Shown one piece after another: positions 45,596 to 59,500 of a DNA stretch of 64,000 nt (the stretch's first letter is position 1; each line of letters begins with the position of its first letter). Location: positions 32,002,239 to 32,066,238 of the forward strand of contig NW_022098020.1 of NCBI RefSeq assembly GCF_002288925.2, written 5' to 3'. Below the pieces are notes generated by a model. The model was not told the DNA's origin. It saw nothing but the letters and a program-made list of their open reading frames with translations, and made no database searches. Made by a program: the position numbers and the translations under genes. This DNA is from Delphinapterus leucas (Eukaryota; Chordata; Mammalia; Artiodactyla; Monodontidae).

Positions 45596-48379
45596 AAATG
45601 CATGAACCAGCATTTACTTACCACAACTAGTCAGTCCTCCGATTTCTTATCAGAGGTTCTTCGGTGTCACGAAACCTCAGCTATCAAGGCTTGGAGAGTG
45701 AGCACACTCAACAGCAAATACACAGCACAGAGTCTGTTCCTGAATCCTTAGGGGTCACAGTCTCCGAGCCCCCAGCCCTGGTCACTGTCTTACAACAGGG
45801 GCCGCCCCTCGGGGGTTGGTCATCACCTGGGTATTTCAGCCCTGAATGCTAGGTATCCTCAGGAGCATAGACACAAATGTTGTTCTAGAGCAGCTCTTCA
45901 TTCACAGTTGCTGTACTTCAGTGGTCCTCCACCTCAGTGTCCATTCAAACCACCCGGGAGCATTTAAAACTCCTGGTGTCCAGGCCACGCCCTGGAACCT
46001 GCCAAATCTGAGAACCAGGGCCCTATTTAAGAGAGAAGGAAAATGTGTCATACATTTAGGCACACTTACATCGAAAGTGACCTTTAAAATTTTGAAAGCA
46101 CTTTTGAGCATTTCTAATTGTATGGAAAAGTTACTTCTCCAGAATAATATTTGCTCACAGAAGTCAAACAGATGAAGTCCCATTATTATAGACTAATGTG
46201 CTCCAGATGAAAATGTCTCCTGCTTGGGTTCAGTTTTATTCTGCTTTCTGAGAACTGCACGAAGAGCAGAACATTTCATAGTAATCCTCAGTCCTGTTTC
46301 AAAAAATTCTTTGAATTCTTTGACTATTTTCTAGGGACTGCACAAAAGCAGTCATCTTAACATTTGTCCACCCTCTTCCAATAAGCTGGAGAGAAAAAGG
46401 CACGTTTCATCCCTGTGCCCTTAGCAGTACAATGACATTAGAGCCAGACACGGACTCCAGAAAGCTTTCTGATTATACTAAAAACACACCTACTCTTAGT
46501 TCTAAAGAATCAGGTAGGGAAATATTTGGGTTTTTTTTTTAGCAATTGTCATAAATAAAACCCTAAACAAATATATCTCTAGGTCTTTTTGGTCACTTAT
46601 GAGATGTAGTTTTGTTTTGAGACCTCTCAACACAAGATTTTCCCTCCTTATGTAAACATACTAGCTAATTTAAAAAAAAAAAAAAAGGAAAATAAAGGAG
46701 AATCCATCTGGTCTCTTTTCTACTGCCTTCTCTGTTTGCTTCCTCACACGCAGTGAAACCGCACCAATGCAGTGTATGAAGGCCATCACATGAGAAGAGG
46801 ATCACATGATAACAGGAAGGGTAGCATCCAAAAGAGAAATTAGGGGAAAAAATTCTAATTTGCTGGATTTAAACAGAATGTGAGCTCTTCCGAATTGCTG
46901 CAGAATCTTTCCAACCCTTTTGAGAGGTGCCCTGGGCAGTCTGCCCACCTCAGAATCCCTTGTTGGCTGAGGCCATAAGAACCCACACAATAGGTTTGGG
47001 TGTGACCTCAGAACTGTCCTGGGGCGGAAAGAGCGTGTAAACTATTGTGTTAGATCTCTGTAAAAGTTATTTTACATAGAAAAATTAATTTATGGCTGTT
47101 CCACTTTATAGACAGAAAAGCTGGGGAAGAGAATGAATTCACCCAACCATTTTCTACTCAGCATCCAGTCAGGAAGAAAAAAAAATGAGCGATTTAAACA
47201 ATCCTTTGCAAGGCAAAAAGTACGTCTACAAATATGAAATTCTCAACCAGAATTTTCTGACCAGTCTCTTACATGTGACTCATGTGTCCTTTCGTATTGC
47301 CCACCTGCATAGGATCAGCCTTTACGGAGTATATTACATAATCCAGTCCCTGTGTAGGCTCTGGGGAAAGTTCTGGTCTCTGGACTTCATGGCTCTTAAA
47401 TTCTGGAAGGGAAAAAGACAATGATAGATAACAAATGATATAATTACAGACTGTGACCTTTTCTAAGAAGGAAATAAATGGGCCAAGTGATGGTGTGAGA
47501 GGGACAGTGCTTCAATCAGGTGGTCAAGGAGGAGATACGTGGACTGAATTTTGAAGAAGAATGAACTAGTTATTGAAATTGCTAGAAGGTCTGTCCAGGC
47601 AGAGGCAATGGCAGTGCAAAGGCCCGCAGGGGAGAAAGAGCAGAAAGGAGGCCTGTGGTTGGACTGGGGACGGGAGCGATGGGAGATGAGCTTGGAGAAG
47701 TGGGCAGAGACCAGGTCATATAAGGCCTGATAGGCCACAACAGAGCTCCGGATTCCTTCAAAGAGCAACAGAATCTCACCTGAGGGTTTAACGTGGGGCC
47801 CTGCGTCATCTAGTTTACACTTGAAAGATCACTTGTAGCTGTGGAGAACAGACTGGAGAAGGTTGTAGATGGGGACCTTGGAAAATTATTCCAGGAGCTA
47901 CTTTAGGAAGTCCATGGGAAAGATGATGGTGGCATAGACTTGGAAATGAATATGGAGAGGAACAGGTGGGTCTGAGTTATATTTTGGCAGGGGAGAGTTG
48001 CCAAGACTTGCTTATGGACTGGATGCATAGTTGAGAGGAGAGGGATGAAATGTTTGACTTACTGGGTGGATGCTGGTGGCATTTCCTGAGATGGAGAAAA
48101 CTCGGCATGGAACCAGTCTGCAGAGTATAAATCAAGAGCTCTGGGGGGATAAAAAAAGAGCTCTGCTTGACCATACTGAGTTTGAGATGCCTGTGAATCA
48201 GGTGGGAATATCAGGTAGGCAACAGAACATTAGAATCTGAACCTTTTGGAAAGGTCCGATCTAGATGTATATATATTTGGGAGTCACAGCATCAAGATGC
48301 TATTTTAAAACCATGGGTCTAAATGACATCACCTGGGGTAAGTGTGTACATGGAGAGGAGGGCTTAGGACCAAAGCCTA
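45596..48379. other. Intergenic, mostly unrecognised
   Basis: A MER5-like remnant lies at about 45905-46025 ('accacccgggagcatttaaa'). Around 47440-47880 is purine-rich sequence ('gtccaggcagaggcaatggc', 'gtggagaacagactggagaa') that reads like an old interspersed repeat I cannot name. No gene is seen. Confidence 0.6.
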
Positions 48380-48880
48380 CCAAAAAATCCAACATGTGTC
48401 CAGACAGGGCCACAGGTTCTTTTCCATCTTTCTCATTGAGAGAGGGGGTCTGTGTCCCTCCCCCTGAATCTGAGTGGGTTTGTGAGTGCTCCAACCAATA
48501 GAATATGGCGGAAGGGACACCACTGGATGTTAGAGGCTAGATCATACCATGCAAGCTTCCACCTGGTTTGCTGGAACTCTCACTCCGGCCGCCGTGAGCC
48601 AACCAGGTATGAAGTCCTACGACCTTGAGGCTGCCGTGCTGCAAAGCCACATGGAGGTGCTCCAGCTCACAGAACCAGCTGGTCCACCTTCCAGCCACCC
48701 TTGTGCAGCACCAAACCAGCGCAGACCAGAGACCAGCCCCTCTGTCAGCTGAGTATCACTGAGTGACCTCTGTCAGTGCCATCTGGAACAGAAGAGATCA
48801 CCCAGCTGTGCCAGGCTCCATTCCTAACTCGCAACACTGTGAGATTACTTTCCAGAAATAGATAACTAGAACAGGGGTAA
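48380..48880 (+). repeat. MLT1-type MaLR LTR remnant
   Basis: Contains 'ctccaaccaatagaatatgg' and ends 'atagataactagaac', both characteristic of MLT1 LTRs. Confidence 0.75.
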
Positions 48881-50159
48881 AGCAGAGAGGAGACATCAGT
48901 AGGCAATGGAGTTGTGAATAAAGCTGGACAGAACCCAGGAGAATGTGTGCTCCCAAAAGGTCAGGAGAAGGACATCTTAAATTCTCCAAACATGACTTAC
49001 AACCTGTACTTTCTACTTCTCCTAACCTCAGAGTCTATGTTTAAACCGAAATCTAATAGGAGCTCAATTTAGGACATAAAATATAACATGATATTTTAAT
49101 AGATGCGACTTTAGCTTCCTACAGCTAGAAAAATAAACAGGCAACAGGCACGCATCACTGAAAATGGTGAAGAAAGACGAATGTCTGGGCCTTTGGCTAA
49201 AACAAACAAAAAGCAAAGACAAAGTTATGCTCAGAATAATCTGTAAAGGGAAGTGCTAAGAACAAACAGGCCATCTGACCAGTTCACGCAGGACCAGGGC
49301 ATTCGTGGTAATAATTAAACATGTCACAACTCCTTTTAATTGTCTCTCCCCCTCCACCCCCGCAGTGAAATCCCATTTATGGAGCCTCTGCGTGATGTCC
49401 AACACAGAGGATGAGAGCTGGACATCAAGGAAGAGCTCCCGCCTGTAGATTTACCTGGGTTTCTCAGCAGGGGTGTGTCCGTGTGCATGTGCTATCCTAG
49501 GGAACTGCCATATGGATGAGAATCCAAGAATTTATAGTTAAGAGACCAAGTTCAACACACAAGTGAGGTCCAAATATAAATTAGAGCCCATGTTTTCTTT
49601 AACTCCACGGCCAGAGTGCTCGCCCTCATAAGGCTCACGAGCCTTACTCAAAATCAGTTTCACAGAATCGTCCTATTGAGATGCTCTGTAAATAAAAAAT
49701 TCCACAGACCAAAAAGTCTGGGTGCTGCTGCGTCGCACACCCCCTCTAGGGGAGTCAAACCTCTGACAAGTCCGAGAATTGAGACAAGTCTTTGACTATG
49801 TTTAACCCAATGTTTCCAAATGGTTCTCACCACAGATCCCTACTGTCAAAAAACAGCTCTGAGCACACAGGACTCGTGTTATTCCAAACACTCAGGACAA
49901 TGCTTTGCCGAACAGACTGAGAAGCTGGGGGCCCAGAGCTCAGGGAAGAGCCAGGCCATCCTGCAAGACACGGCTGCGTGAGGAAGAGTTCTCAGCAGTG
50001 AAAACACCCAGGCCAACAGGACAGAACAGAAAGCCGAAACCCCACAAGTGGAGGGGAGCCTGATGTGTGATGGTGGCAGCACCGCACAGCAGGACGGAGG
50101 GAGTCGGGAAGGCTCTCTGCTGACTCTTCCCGTTAACCCAGTGGGAAAAGAAAACTGGA
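48881..50159. other. Intergenic, nothing recognised
   Basis: No exon, repeat or RNA gene stands out. Confidence 0.6.
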
Positions 50160-50515
50160 GCCTGTGTCGGATGACAGCACACAGTCCCTCCCCAGGGGCT
50201 ACACTCTCCTCCCTCCATCACTTCAAGTATGGCCATGCGACTTGCTTTGACCAATGAAATGTGAACAGAAGAGATTGTCACCTTCAACAGAAACTTCTCC
50301 CTTTTCTTTCTGCCAGGACAACTGGTAATGTTCCTGTGTGAAGCTGTTCCGTCACTCTGGGTCCCAGGATGCAGACATCATGTAGCAGAGCTGCAGCAGA
50401 CCCTTCAAGGATACATAGAATGAGTGAGAAATAAGTCTTCATTTTTTTAAAGCCACTGAGATTTGGGGATCATTTGTTACTGCAGCATAATCTGATCTAC
50501 CTGGATTGACACAGA
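50160..50515 (+). repeat. MLT1-type MaLR LTR remnant
   Basis: 'ttgctttgaccaatgaaatg' and the 3' end 'aagccactgagatttggggat' plus 'atttgttactgcagca' are the MLT1 end pattern. Confidence 0.75.
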
Positions 50516-50639
50516 CCATTTCCTTACTTTATAGAATGGGAAAAGACCTGATGTGAAAAAGCAAAATTATGTGAAAAGAAGTCCCTTGGGGTTGAGCAAT
50601 GTTGTCTTACCCAAGCACAAGGGATGGTAGGAAATTTCT

Positions 50640-50835
50640 GGTAAATTCAACACCATTGAAATTATACACTTCTTTCACCAAAAGTAACCACAAGAAAATG
50701 AAAAGACAAGCCACAAACTAGAAGAAGATATATGTAGTACATATATAAGCAACAAAGAATTACTCTCCAGAATATATAAAGAATTTCAGAAATCTTTAAG
50801 GACAAACAATCTAACAGAAACAGGCAAAAGACCTC
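50640..50835 (+). repeat. Old L1 ORF2 fragment
   Basis: 'gaaaagacaagccacaaact' and 'ccagaatatataaagaattt' match the L1 ORF2 C-terminal region. Confidence 0.65.
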
Positions 50836-50954
50836 AAAGGCACAGCACAGGAAACACCCGATTCCCTCCAGCACCAGCTCTGAATCATGACTTTGGATTT
50901 TTCTCTCCTTACAGGCTGTGGGAACAGACTTCCAGAGAGCCCCACCTCCCGGTA

Positions 50955-51130
50955 TTCATGCCCTATGTAATCCCCTCCCCGAGTGAGCTGATCTAGTGGC
51001 TTGTTTCTAATGCATAGAATATGGCACAAGTGATGGGATGACACTTCTGAGATTAGGTTAAAAAAGACTGTGACTTCCATCTTGCTGGCTTTGGTGAACC
51101 AAGCTGCCAAGGTGGAGAGGTCCATGTGCC
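50955..51130 (+). repeat. MLT1-like fragment
   Basis: 'atgcatagaatatggcacaa' and the following 'gtgatgggatgacacttctg' match the MLT1 internal LTR region. Confidence 0.5.
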
Positions 51131-51699
51131 AAAGAACATAATATTTTAAAGACTTACTTATTGTAATTTATCTGTAGTAGGAAAACTTCTGACATCAGGA
51201 CTCATAGGCAAGCAGAAGGAAAAACCCCCAAACCCTTAAGCCACTTCCCCCCAAAACACCCTTCACACACCACATACACACGTGCAAGGGTCTCCTAGGC
51301 ACCGAGGTGTCTACATCAGCATTTCCCTCGGGCTCCCTGACATCCTCCTGTGGCCTGAGAGGACGTTTTCTAATAAGCATATTGTCCCACTTCTTGGTTG
51401 AGAGCCTCTATCATTTTGAAAAAGAAATTACAATTTGGAGGTGGGAATACAGGGGACATCTTTTAATGAACACTATACTAAATATTCCCCTGGAATATCT
51501 GTAACTGAAAAATAATTATAAGGATAAACACAATTTTTAAAGTGGCCATAATTGGAAAGTAGAATTTCAGAAGCTACTCATTTTCTTGCTTACTTACATT
51601 GTCTAATTCTTCTATAATGACCACACATTGCTTTGCATGTTTTTTATAAAAAGGAACATCCCTTTGTAAAACAAGGTATAGGAATGACACCAACATTAG

Positions 51700-53401
51700 T
51701 TAGAAAAGAGTATGACATTTTATTTTCACTTACGGATGGACAGTACATGAATTTAGAAATTTAATCATTGCAGGGTTCTGAAATATTGATACCTTAAGAT
51801 GTAACACACCAACATTAGCCCATTCACTGCAAAACAGCCACATCAGCAGTTCAGATTTGGTCTTTGTTGTGGTCGCTGAAATAAGTTCTTAATGTGAAAT
51901 GCCCAGTAGCATCTGAGTAATACATTACAGTAGACATGAACTAAGTTTCGATATTTCCTCTTTGGAATGAATTATGCTTATTTACAAGAGTAGGTAGTTC
52001 TAATTACTTACCCTATTGTGAGTTTTAATGACTGACTTTAAGCTACAGAGGGTTTTCCGGCTATTATTTCCTTTAAAGTTTCTAAAAGCAACAACTCTTA
52101 TTAATGTTTATAAAAGATAATGTTGGAAAAAAGGTAATGTTAAAATCAAGGCGCTCTTTAGAGATATTTAAGGACAGGAAAAGGTATTACCATTGAAAAA
52201 ACTGTACATATTTTCAAGCACAACACAAATATTGTAGCAGTATTTAATTGAACTATTTTAAAATAGTGGCAATTATACTTCCTTACATACTTTTCTAATT
52301 TTTAAACCTCATAATTACAATTTGAATACAATTTGAAGTCTGACTTGTAATTAGAACTATGCACAGCTTCTAGAGTGTATTTTTTCAGATTTATTTCTTC
52401 ACATAAATTAAAGTTTAAGTTGGTCCTTGATTTGGAGAGCTGTAACTACCTGGAAGCACTAAATTTTAGACTTACTGACAGCTAACAAAAACCCTTCAAT
52501 AGGGAAAAGCATCAACACTGCCGTGCGTGGAAAAGCAGCTGCTGCCTCCAAGTGCAACATCGGATTCAGCACAAGAGCCGCTCAGAGGCCATGTCTCCAT
52601 GAAAGACCCCCAAGAAACCGAAAGGTCCAGAATGAAGGAGCTGACCAACCAAGGGCATTTTCCACACTGGGGCAATCCTGAAAACAGAGGAGGCTTTGGA
52701 CCGCTAGCATAAGAGAGAGACTTCACATTCTTTGATTTCATTTACACCTTTTAAAAAAGATAAAATACACCTGAACCTTTTTCATCACACTTAAACTGCA
52801 CAGCTAAAGCTGACTGAACTCATAAGGCAGCCCAACTGAAGCTCCAAAGGAACACCGGACCCTGGTCTCCTCCTTCCTACCATGTAGTCACAGACTATTT
52901 CGTCCAACTACTTGATGTATGGAAAAGACATTTTATAAACAGAGTAGAGTTAGCTTATTATTAAACTAAAGAAAAGTCCAAAGATGTAGGGAAAAGTATG
53001 CTTGCTAACAGAAACTGCTTCTACAGTGACAATAAACTGAGCTAGAAAAATAATTTCACTGTTTTAAATAAGGAAAGAGGCTCGATTTTTAAATATGTTA
53101 CTTGTTCTGCATCAGCTGATTAAACTGACCATGAATAGATTCCTTCCGTCCCGTGAGCTGAATTGAGGTTACATTTTAATTATAGAATAGCTTCAAATGA
53201 TAACCATCCCAATAGTAAAGAGATCATCAAGGCAGTAACATCAGATCAATTCTACGTCATCACCCCCACACAAAGCGCAAGATGTGCTTTTGGATAAAGG
53301 ATTTAAAAAGACCTTGGGCTGACGTGGAAAGCGGGTCAGTAAAGACTCCAGTTCTGCATAATGGAATCTTCCAAGCCAAGCCGCTTTCCACAGACACAAA
53401 T
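51700..53401 (-). other. SACM1L: Probable SACM1L 3' UTR
   Basis: About 1.7 kb of AT-rich, repeat-free sequence follows the stop codon. On the minus strand AATAAA hexamers occur at 51719-51724 and 52390-52395 (tttatt on +). The distal one is close to the edge of the repeat-free block, so cleavage near 51695-51712 is the most likely end, with a shorter isoform possible. Confidence 0.55.
51719..51724 (-). terminator. SACM1L: Candidate SACM1L distal poly(A) signal
   Basis: Canonical AATAAA on the minus strand at the distal edge of the repeat-free 3' UTR-like block. A second AATAAA lies at 52390-52395. Which one is used is an inference. Confidence 0.45.
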
Positions 53402-53538
53402 TCAGTCTATCTTTTCTTTCTGGACCAATCTGGGAGCATCAACAAAATCTTTGCCATTGTAAAGAATAATAAAAAATGTTCCAATGCTTGCAACTCCCCA
53501 GAAGAGCACATATGCCAGTGTTTCTGTCCAGGTGTCAC
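53402..53538 (-). CDS. SACM1L: SACM1L terminal coding exon
   Basis: Two bases plus 44 codons plus TGA. It encodes [20 protein letters not shown] then [10 protein letters not shown] (second helix), and ends VQKEKID. The KEKID tail matches the COPI-binding retrieval signal of mammalian SAC1. The stop TGA corresponds to tca at 53402-53404 on the + strand. A 3.3-kb intron separates it from the previous exon. Confidence 0.97.
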
Positions 53539-56500
53539 CTGTTGATTTTAAAAACAAAGAGCTGATAAATAACAAGTCATTTTATTGATACTAGATCCAG
53601 CTTTCAGCCGTTTAGCACATCTTGACAACATTAAAGTTTACAAACACATCCAAAGGAAAAATATAAGAACCTCTCAATTAAGGTTTAAACCAGTGGTTCT
53701 CAAACTCTGGCTGGCAACAGAATCCGCTTCAGGGCTTGATAAAGAACCAGCTGCTGGGCTGAACCCCAGCGTGTCTGTCCCATTTAGCAGGCCTGGGGTG
53801 GCATCCAAGAATCTGCATTTCTAACAAGTTCCCAGATTATGCTGATGCTATGGGTCGAGAGACCACATTTTGAGAACCGCTTGACTAAACTAATTTCAGG
53901 TTATATAAAGCAAATAGTAATTATTAGTTTTAGATTATATACTTTAATATTATAAGAAATTATTACTAATAGTTTAGTTCATAGTCCTATCTATGACAGG
54001 TATCAGCTACTACCAAAATGCCAACACAAAAAATACTGGGTTGGCCAAAAAGTTCATTCGGGTTTTTCTGTTATGGAAAATAACTTTACAAATATACGTG
54101 CTTCAGAAAAGTTATGTATTAAAGTGTATAGGGGCTTCCCTCGTGGTGCAGTGGTTGAGAGTCCGCCTGCCGATGCAGGGGACACGGGTTCATGCCCCAG
54201 TCCGGGAAGATCCCACATGCCGCACAGCGGCTGGGCCCGTGAGCCATGGCCGCTGAGCCTGCACGTCCGGAGCCTGTGCTCCGCAACGGGAGAGGCCACA
54301 ACAGTGACAGGCCCGCGTACCGCAAAAAAAAAACAAAAAAAAAAATAAAGTGTATAAAACAAAACTCAATAAATACAACATATTTAACACAACTCTCCTG
54401 ATATGCACTTTTTTCAAAGTCTAGAGTACATGAAGGAAGCAGCAGGCCAATGGGAAAAGGTCTATTTTGTTCAACTCCTTGAACAGGTGAACCCAGTGTT
54501 GCTTCTCTCCTGCAATAGTACTGGCCTCACCTGCTGACAGGGAAACATGCAGAGGTCAACAGCCAGTTAAGAGGGCACGCCAGAAAGGAAATCAGGGTGT
54601 AGACACTTTCCTAATAAGCTGTCAGAGAACATGCTTGCATTTATTTGCTATTCTCTTAAATACCAAAGTAGGGGCTAGAAATCAGACACTGTCATATCTA
54701 AACACCACAAAGATCATTACTTTACAACAATTAACTGACATGAGATGTTACTAACCACAGCATCCAGTATCTTTGCACTTGAAAACATTCAAATTTCCAC
54801 AACTGCTAATTTTGACAGCTCTGGGTTTTAAAACTCTTTTTGGATAAAGAAAAAAGCAGTTCCTCACAAGCCCACTCTGGGACACTCCCCAAAGGAATGG
54901 TCCATTTGTTTAGGCTGAGTCTTGGTCTTGATTTCCCTGCCTTTCCAGAGGTTCCACAGGGAAATGTAAGTATATAAAAAGACCAAAATAACAAAACTAA
55001 TTCAGCAGTGGAGTGGTTCCCAGAAAATGGCATCCAATGGGCAATGTTTTAAAGTGAGACGTCTAAGGATCTAGGGTGTGAACTGAACTGTGAGCAGCAC
55101 ATGCCAGCTGGTCCTGTCCTCTTCCTTCCTGCCCCAAATGTGACACAAACCCCCTAGTCATGCCGCACAGTGATGCTGCACTCGAGAGTCCTCGGCTTGT
55201 TTTTGCACTGTGATGGCTTTTACATTTTTAAAGAACTGTAAAAACAAACTCTGCAAACAGAGACCGTATATAGTTTACAAAATCTAAAATATTTATTATC
55301 TGACTCCTCAGAAAACGTCTGCTAACCCCTGCCCTAGAGTAACAAGAAGACAGCTCCTCCCTGTGTCATGACTACCTACACTGCTGAACACTGAGGGGAT
55401 TATAGAGATGAACAGGTTCTGAGCCTCCCCTCAAGAAGCTGGCAGAATTACTGTGGGGTGTGGGGGGTGAGGAGTCCTTAATTCAGCAAAGTTTTACTGA
55501 GGGCAAAACTGTATCCCAGACACAGGAGGTAAAACAATGAGTAAGACACCATCTCTGCCTTCAAAAAGTTGCTGATTCAGTGAGAAAGACGAATGAGTAT
55601 GCAAATCACTACCACACAAACAGAAATACACCTTGGGTGCATTCAGGACCCAAAGAGTACAGCGCCTCTGAAGAAGAAATCCCTAGGTGCTTACAAGGTT
55701 AAAAGAAGAAAGTGCTATAAGAGAGGTACACAAAATGCTGTGGAAATCAGAAAGGGGGAGATGAGGTCTGTGTGGGAGAACAGAGAGACACTTCATGAGA
55801 GGAGAGCCTGAGGATGGCAGAAGTCAGCCAGGCAGAGAAATGTCAGCCCAGCGAATTCAGGATAGAGGATGTGACTGGAGGTGCCTAAGGCTGCACCTCG
55901 AGGCACAATGCAACGTGTTACAGACTCAAACTCCCAGAGCACTGAACACTGCTTAACATGCATTTAAGATGAAAATGTCTCCATTAACTTAGTAACACAG
56001 AAAAACATTGAGAGAGAAAAGAAAACCAATAAAGACCTTGTTAGCTCGGGTTCTTAGGCAATTTCACTATTAAAATTTAAGAAGTAGGGCTTCCCTGGTG
56101 GCGCAGTGGTTGAGAGTCCGCCTGCCGATGCAGGGGACACGGGTTCGTGCCCCGGTCCGGGAAGATCCCACATGCCGCAGAGCGGCTGGGCCCGTGAGCC
56201 ATGGCCGGAGCCTGTGCTCCGCAACGGGAGAGGCCACAACAGTGAGAGGCCCGCGTACCGCAAAAAAAAATAAAATTTAAGAAGTAATGTATTCATCTAT
56301 AATAACATTTATTTGTCCAACATAGGTGGTTGGTTAAATAAATTATACATCCATTAATGGAATACTGTGCAGCCATTAAAAATAAAGAACGTGGGGAAAT
56401 ATTTATATTGCTCAGTGAAAAAACAGATTACAAAAAAATTTGTATCTCACTTTTGAAAACAAGAATACACACTTATAAAGATTAAAACATCAAAATGTTA

Positions 56501-59500
56501 AGAGTAATTAGCTTATCTCTGAAAGGCAAGGGGATAAATAACATTATCTTCTTTTTTGCCCAACTGTATTTTCTGTAATTACTATGTATTACTTTGATAG
56601 CAAGAAAAAAATATTTTAAAAAGCTTAAGTGGAAAAAAAAAAGTATCAAGCTACTGAGTATACATTTTTCCTTCTGTCACATCTAAGGACTAATCCTCCC
56701 ACCTGCCCACTTTACTCATTCAATTCAATAGGGAAACATCAAGTACTGAATAGGTGCAAACTTAAAGACGCTGTACAGGAAAGTTCAACATTCTAAGAAA
56801 TGACTGTAAGAATGTGAAACAAGGGCAGACTTACCAGCCATAAGCAAACAGATAATGCACATGGAAAAGGCGACAACCATGATAATAGGCAACTGGAAAA
56901 GAAAACGGAAAGAGAAACCATCACATAAGATGCTAATCAATGGTTGTACAATCAGTTATGCATGCTTTGCTTTAAAGAGAATAAAACCCTTCTGCAATCT
57001 AATATACAAAGTATCTTTCTTTCAGCAAAACATCATTATTTAGAGTTTTGATCATAACTGCCCAAATCTTCGAACAGGTTAAAAGATCTGAAAAAGCATG
57101 GCTTTGCTCCAAACCAGGGAGTGCTAAGCAGAGGGAAGTCGCCCAGATGAGAACCCAGACACCAGGCCCCTCCACTCCAGGACACCCTGCCCACTGGAAT
57201 GAGACCCCAGAGAGGCTCTTTAAAAGTCTTGTGAACAGAGGAGTCAACTTCCAGGTCACAAGTTTGCCTCCGGCAATCCCTGAACCTCAGGGGAGTAGTC
57301 TCCAAAAATGAGAAGCCCTCACACTCCCCTTGCGTCTGTGTTCTCACTTAAAAAGGATCTGCCAAAGACAGTCAAGTTTGAAAGAAGACAAACATTCCAA
57401 AGTTATTTTACTCCTCTCCCTGATCTGCTCCTTGGGGACACTTAAATATTTATGTTCCATTTAGAACAACATACAATGTTTTATATCAAGGGGAGTTGGC
57501 ACCATCTATAACTTCAGACACAATGCTTTTAACAACTTGAAAAACATAAACGTTTCTTACAGCCAGGAATTTCAAATCCCTTGGAACACTTAAAGGACTA
57601 TGAGATTCTAATTCATCCACTGAATAGTTCCCAAGAAATAAGTCTATGGAATCCTAGAAGAGAAAAAAAGGAAATTAGTTACTCCCAAATTAGATATGAT
57701 TATATTACTGAAGAACAGTACAAAGATACAGCCACCTAATGACCAAAAAAATTAGCATCAAATAACAAACTTACTTGTCTAAATCCATCAGAAAAGTTGT
57801 TCTTGTAATACCGTATCAGTGAGTTCCAGCCATCCATTATAAGTCCCAACTGAGTTCTCTTCCCAGTTCTGGTTAAATATGAGGTTAAGTTTTGAGTTAC
57901 AGATTTGCATTAATATGCATTAATGCAATTATGCATTAATATGCAAAAATATAAAATTCTCACACTGTTTTACAGCCAATAAGTATGTGGTATGGAGATA
58001 GGTGAATTATAAAGATTTTTTTCAAAAAACATCCCTGAATATATGAAGGAGACACCTCACAAAAGAAACCAATATCGGGTCCAAGAAATGGGTATCATAT
58101 TTCTAAAATATTACCAAAGTAGGCACAAAGAGGAAAAATGCTAAGTTCCACTTGCAAAGACAAGAAATAAGAAGAGAAACACACAGCCCAGGTTAAGTGG
58201 CATGAAACAGCAAAGAGACTAGAAAGCTTATCTTGCTCCCGGGGGATCCATATAGCAGAAAAAGACCCAACCACATGTGTAACAAATTCAAAACATTCTA
58301 GCCTCTCAGTACCCAGTGTGGTCCTTGAAAACAGCACCAGCACCACCTGGGTACAGAATCTCAGGCCCTGCCCCAGACCTGCTGAGTGGGACTGGGGTGA
58401 GTCAGGTGCACAGTAAGCTTTGAGAAAAGCTAAGGAGCCATGGTTCTCAACGCCCACTGTGCATCAGAATCACCCAGGGATGCTAAGAAGACACAGTGCC
58501 TGGGCCCCATCTCCCTGCAGTCCTGACTTGACCGGTCTGAAATGAGGCCCAGGCACTGGTGGTTTGCTGTTGCTATTGTCTAAAAGTTGCCCCGAGTGAT
58601 CTACTATGCACCAGAACTGTGAACCGCTAGTCTGGAATGTGATTTTAAAGCATGGCTTGCCTGGTAAAGTCAGTCTTCAAGGCACCAGTTCCCGCATACT
58701 GTTTGGCACAAGCATTTGCATTGTCAGCCCAGGCTGTGAGAAAAAGTAAAACTCAGCTGATAATGATTGAAGTAACAACCAATGCTCTAAATCCAAAATA
58801 TTTATTTCAAACTTTGAGTAACCTTGCCTCTGTTAAAGAAATTACCTACCGTTTTTGTAAATCTTCTCAAATTCATCTTGTTCTTCAAGCTTTTGTCCCA
58901 CATGCAAAACTCCTAGTCTCTGGAATAAGAATCATACCTATGTTTATGTGTAACAGATTTCAGCACATATGACTTAGGAAGAAAAAGCATAGTCCCCAGA
59001 TCATCTGTCACCTGGCTGTAGGTGGGAGATGCTTTCCCTGTATGTGGGGACCACAGCACTCTCCCGCTCAGGCCAGGCTGCAAAAGCCTCTCTTTGGGCT
59101 TCCTTCTGCCCATAGCCCCCACTCTCCCTTGAGCCCCAGCACCGCAGGAACAGTGGCAAGACTGTAAACTCAGAGACAGGGGCAGAAGGGAAAGGACGGG
59201 GGAGAGGGAAGGCTGCTGCAGGATTCCAGCCATTACTACCTCCTTTCCTGCCACCCCCAACCTTCCACTGACTTTACCCCTCTACCTCCTCACAATTCAC
59301 CATCTCCAGACTTCTGACCTCCAAACTTATCCCCTAACCCTGGGACCCTTTGAGAATTCGGATGAATACTACCTACCTACCTCCCCACAAACAGCCCTTT
59401 GCATATCATCTCAGAGGACTCCTGGGCATCCTGAAGCTCTCTATGGACTCCCCACTGGAGTTCACTGACCACAGATTAGGAACTCCTGCCTTGGTCTTTG

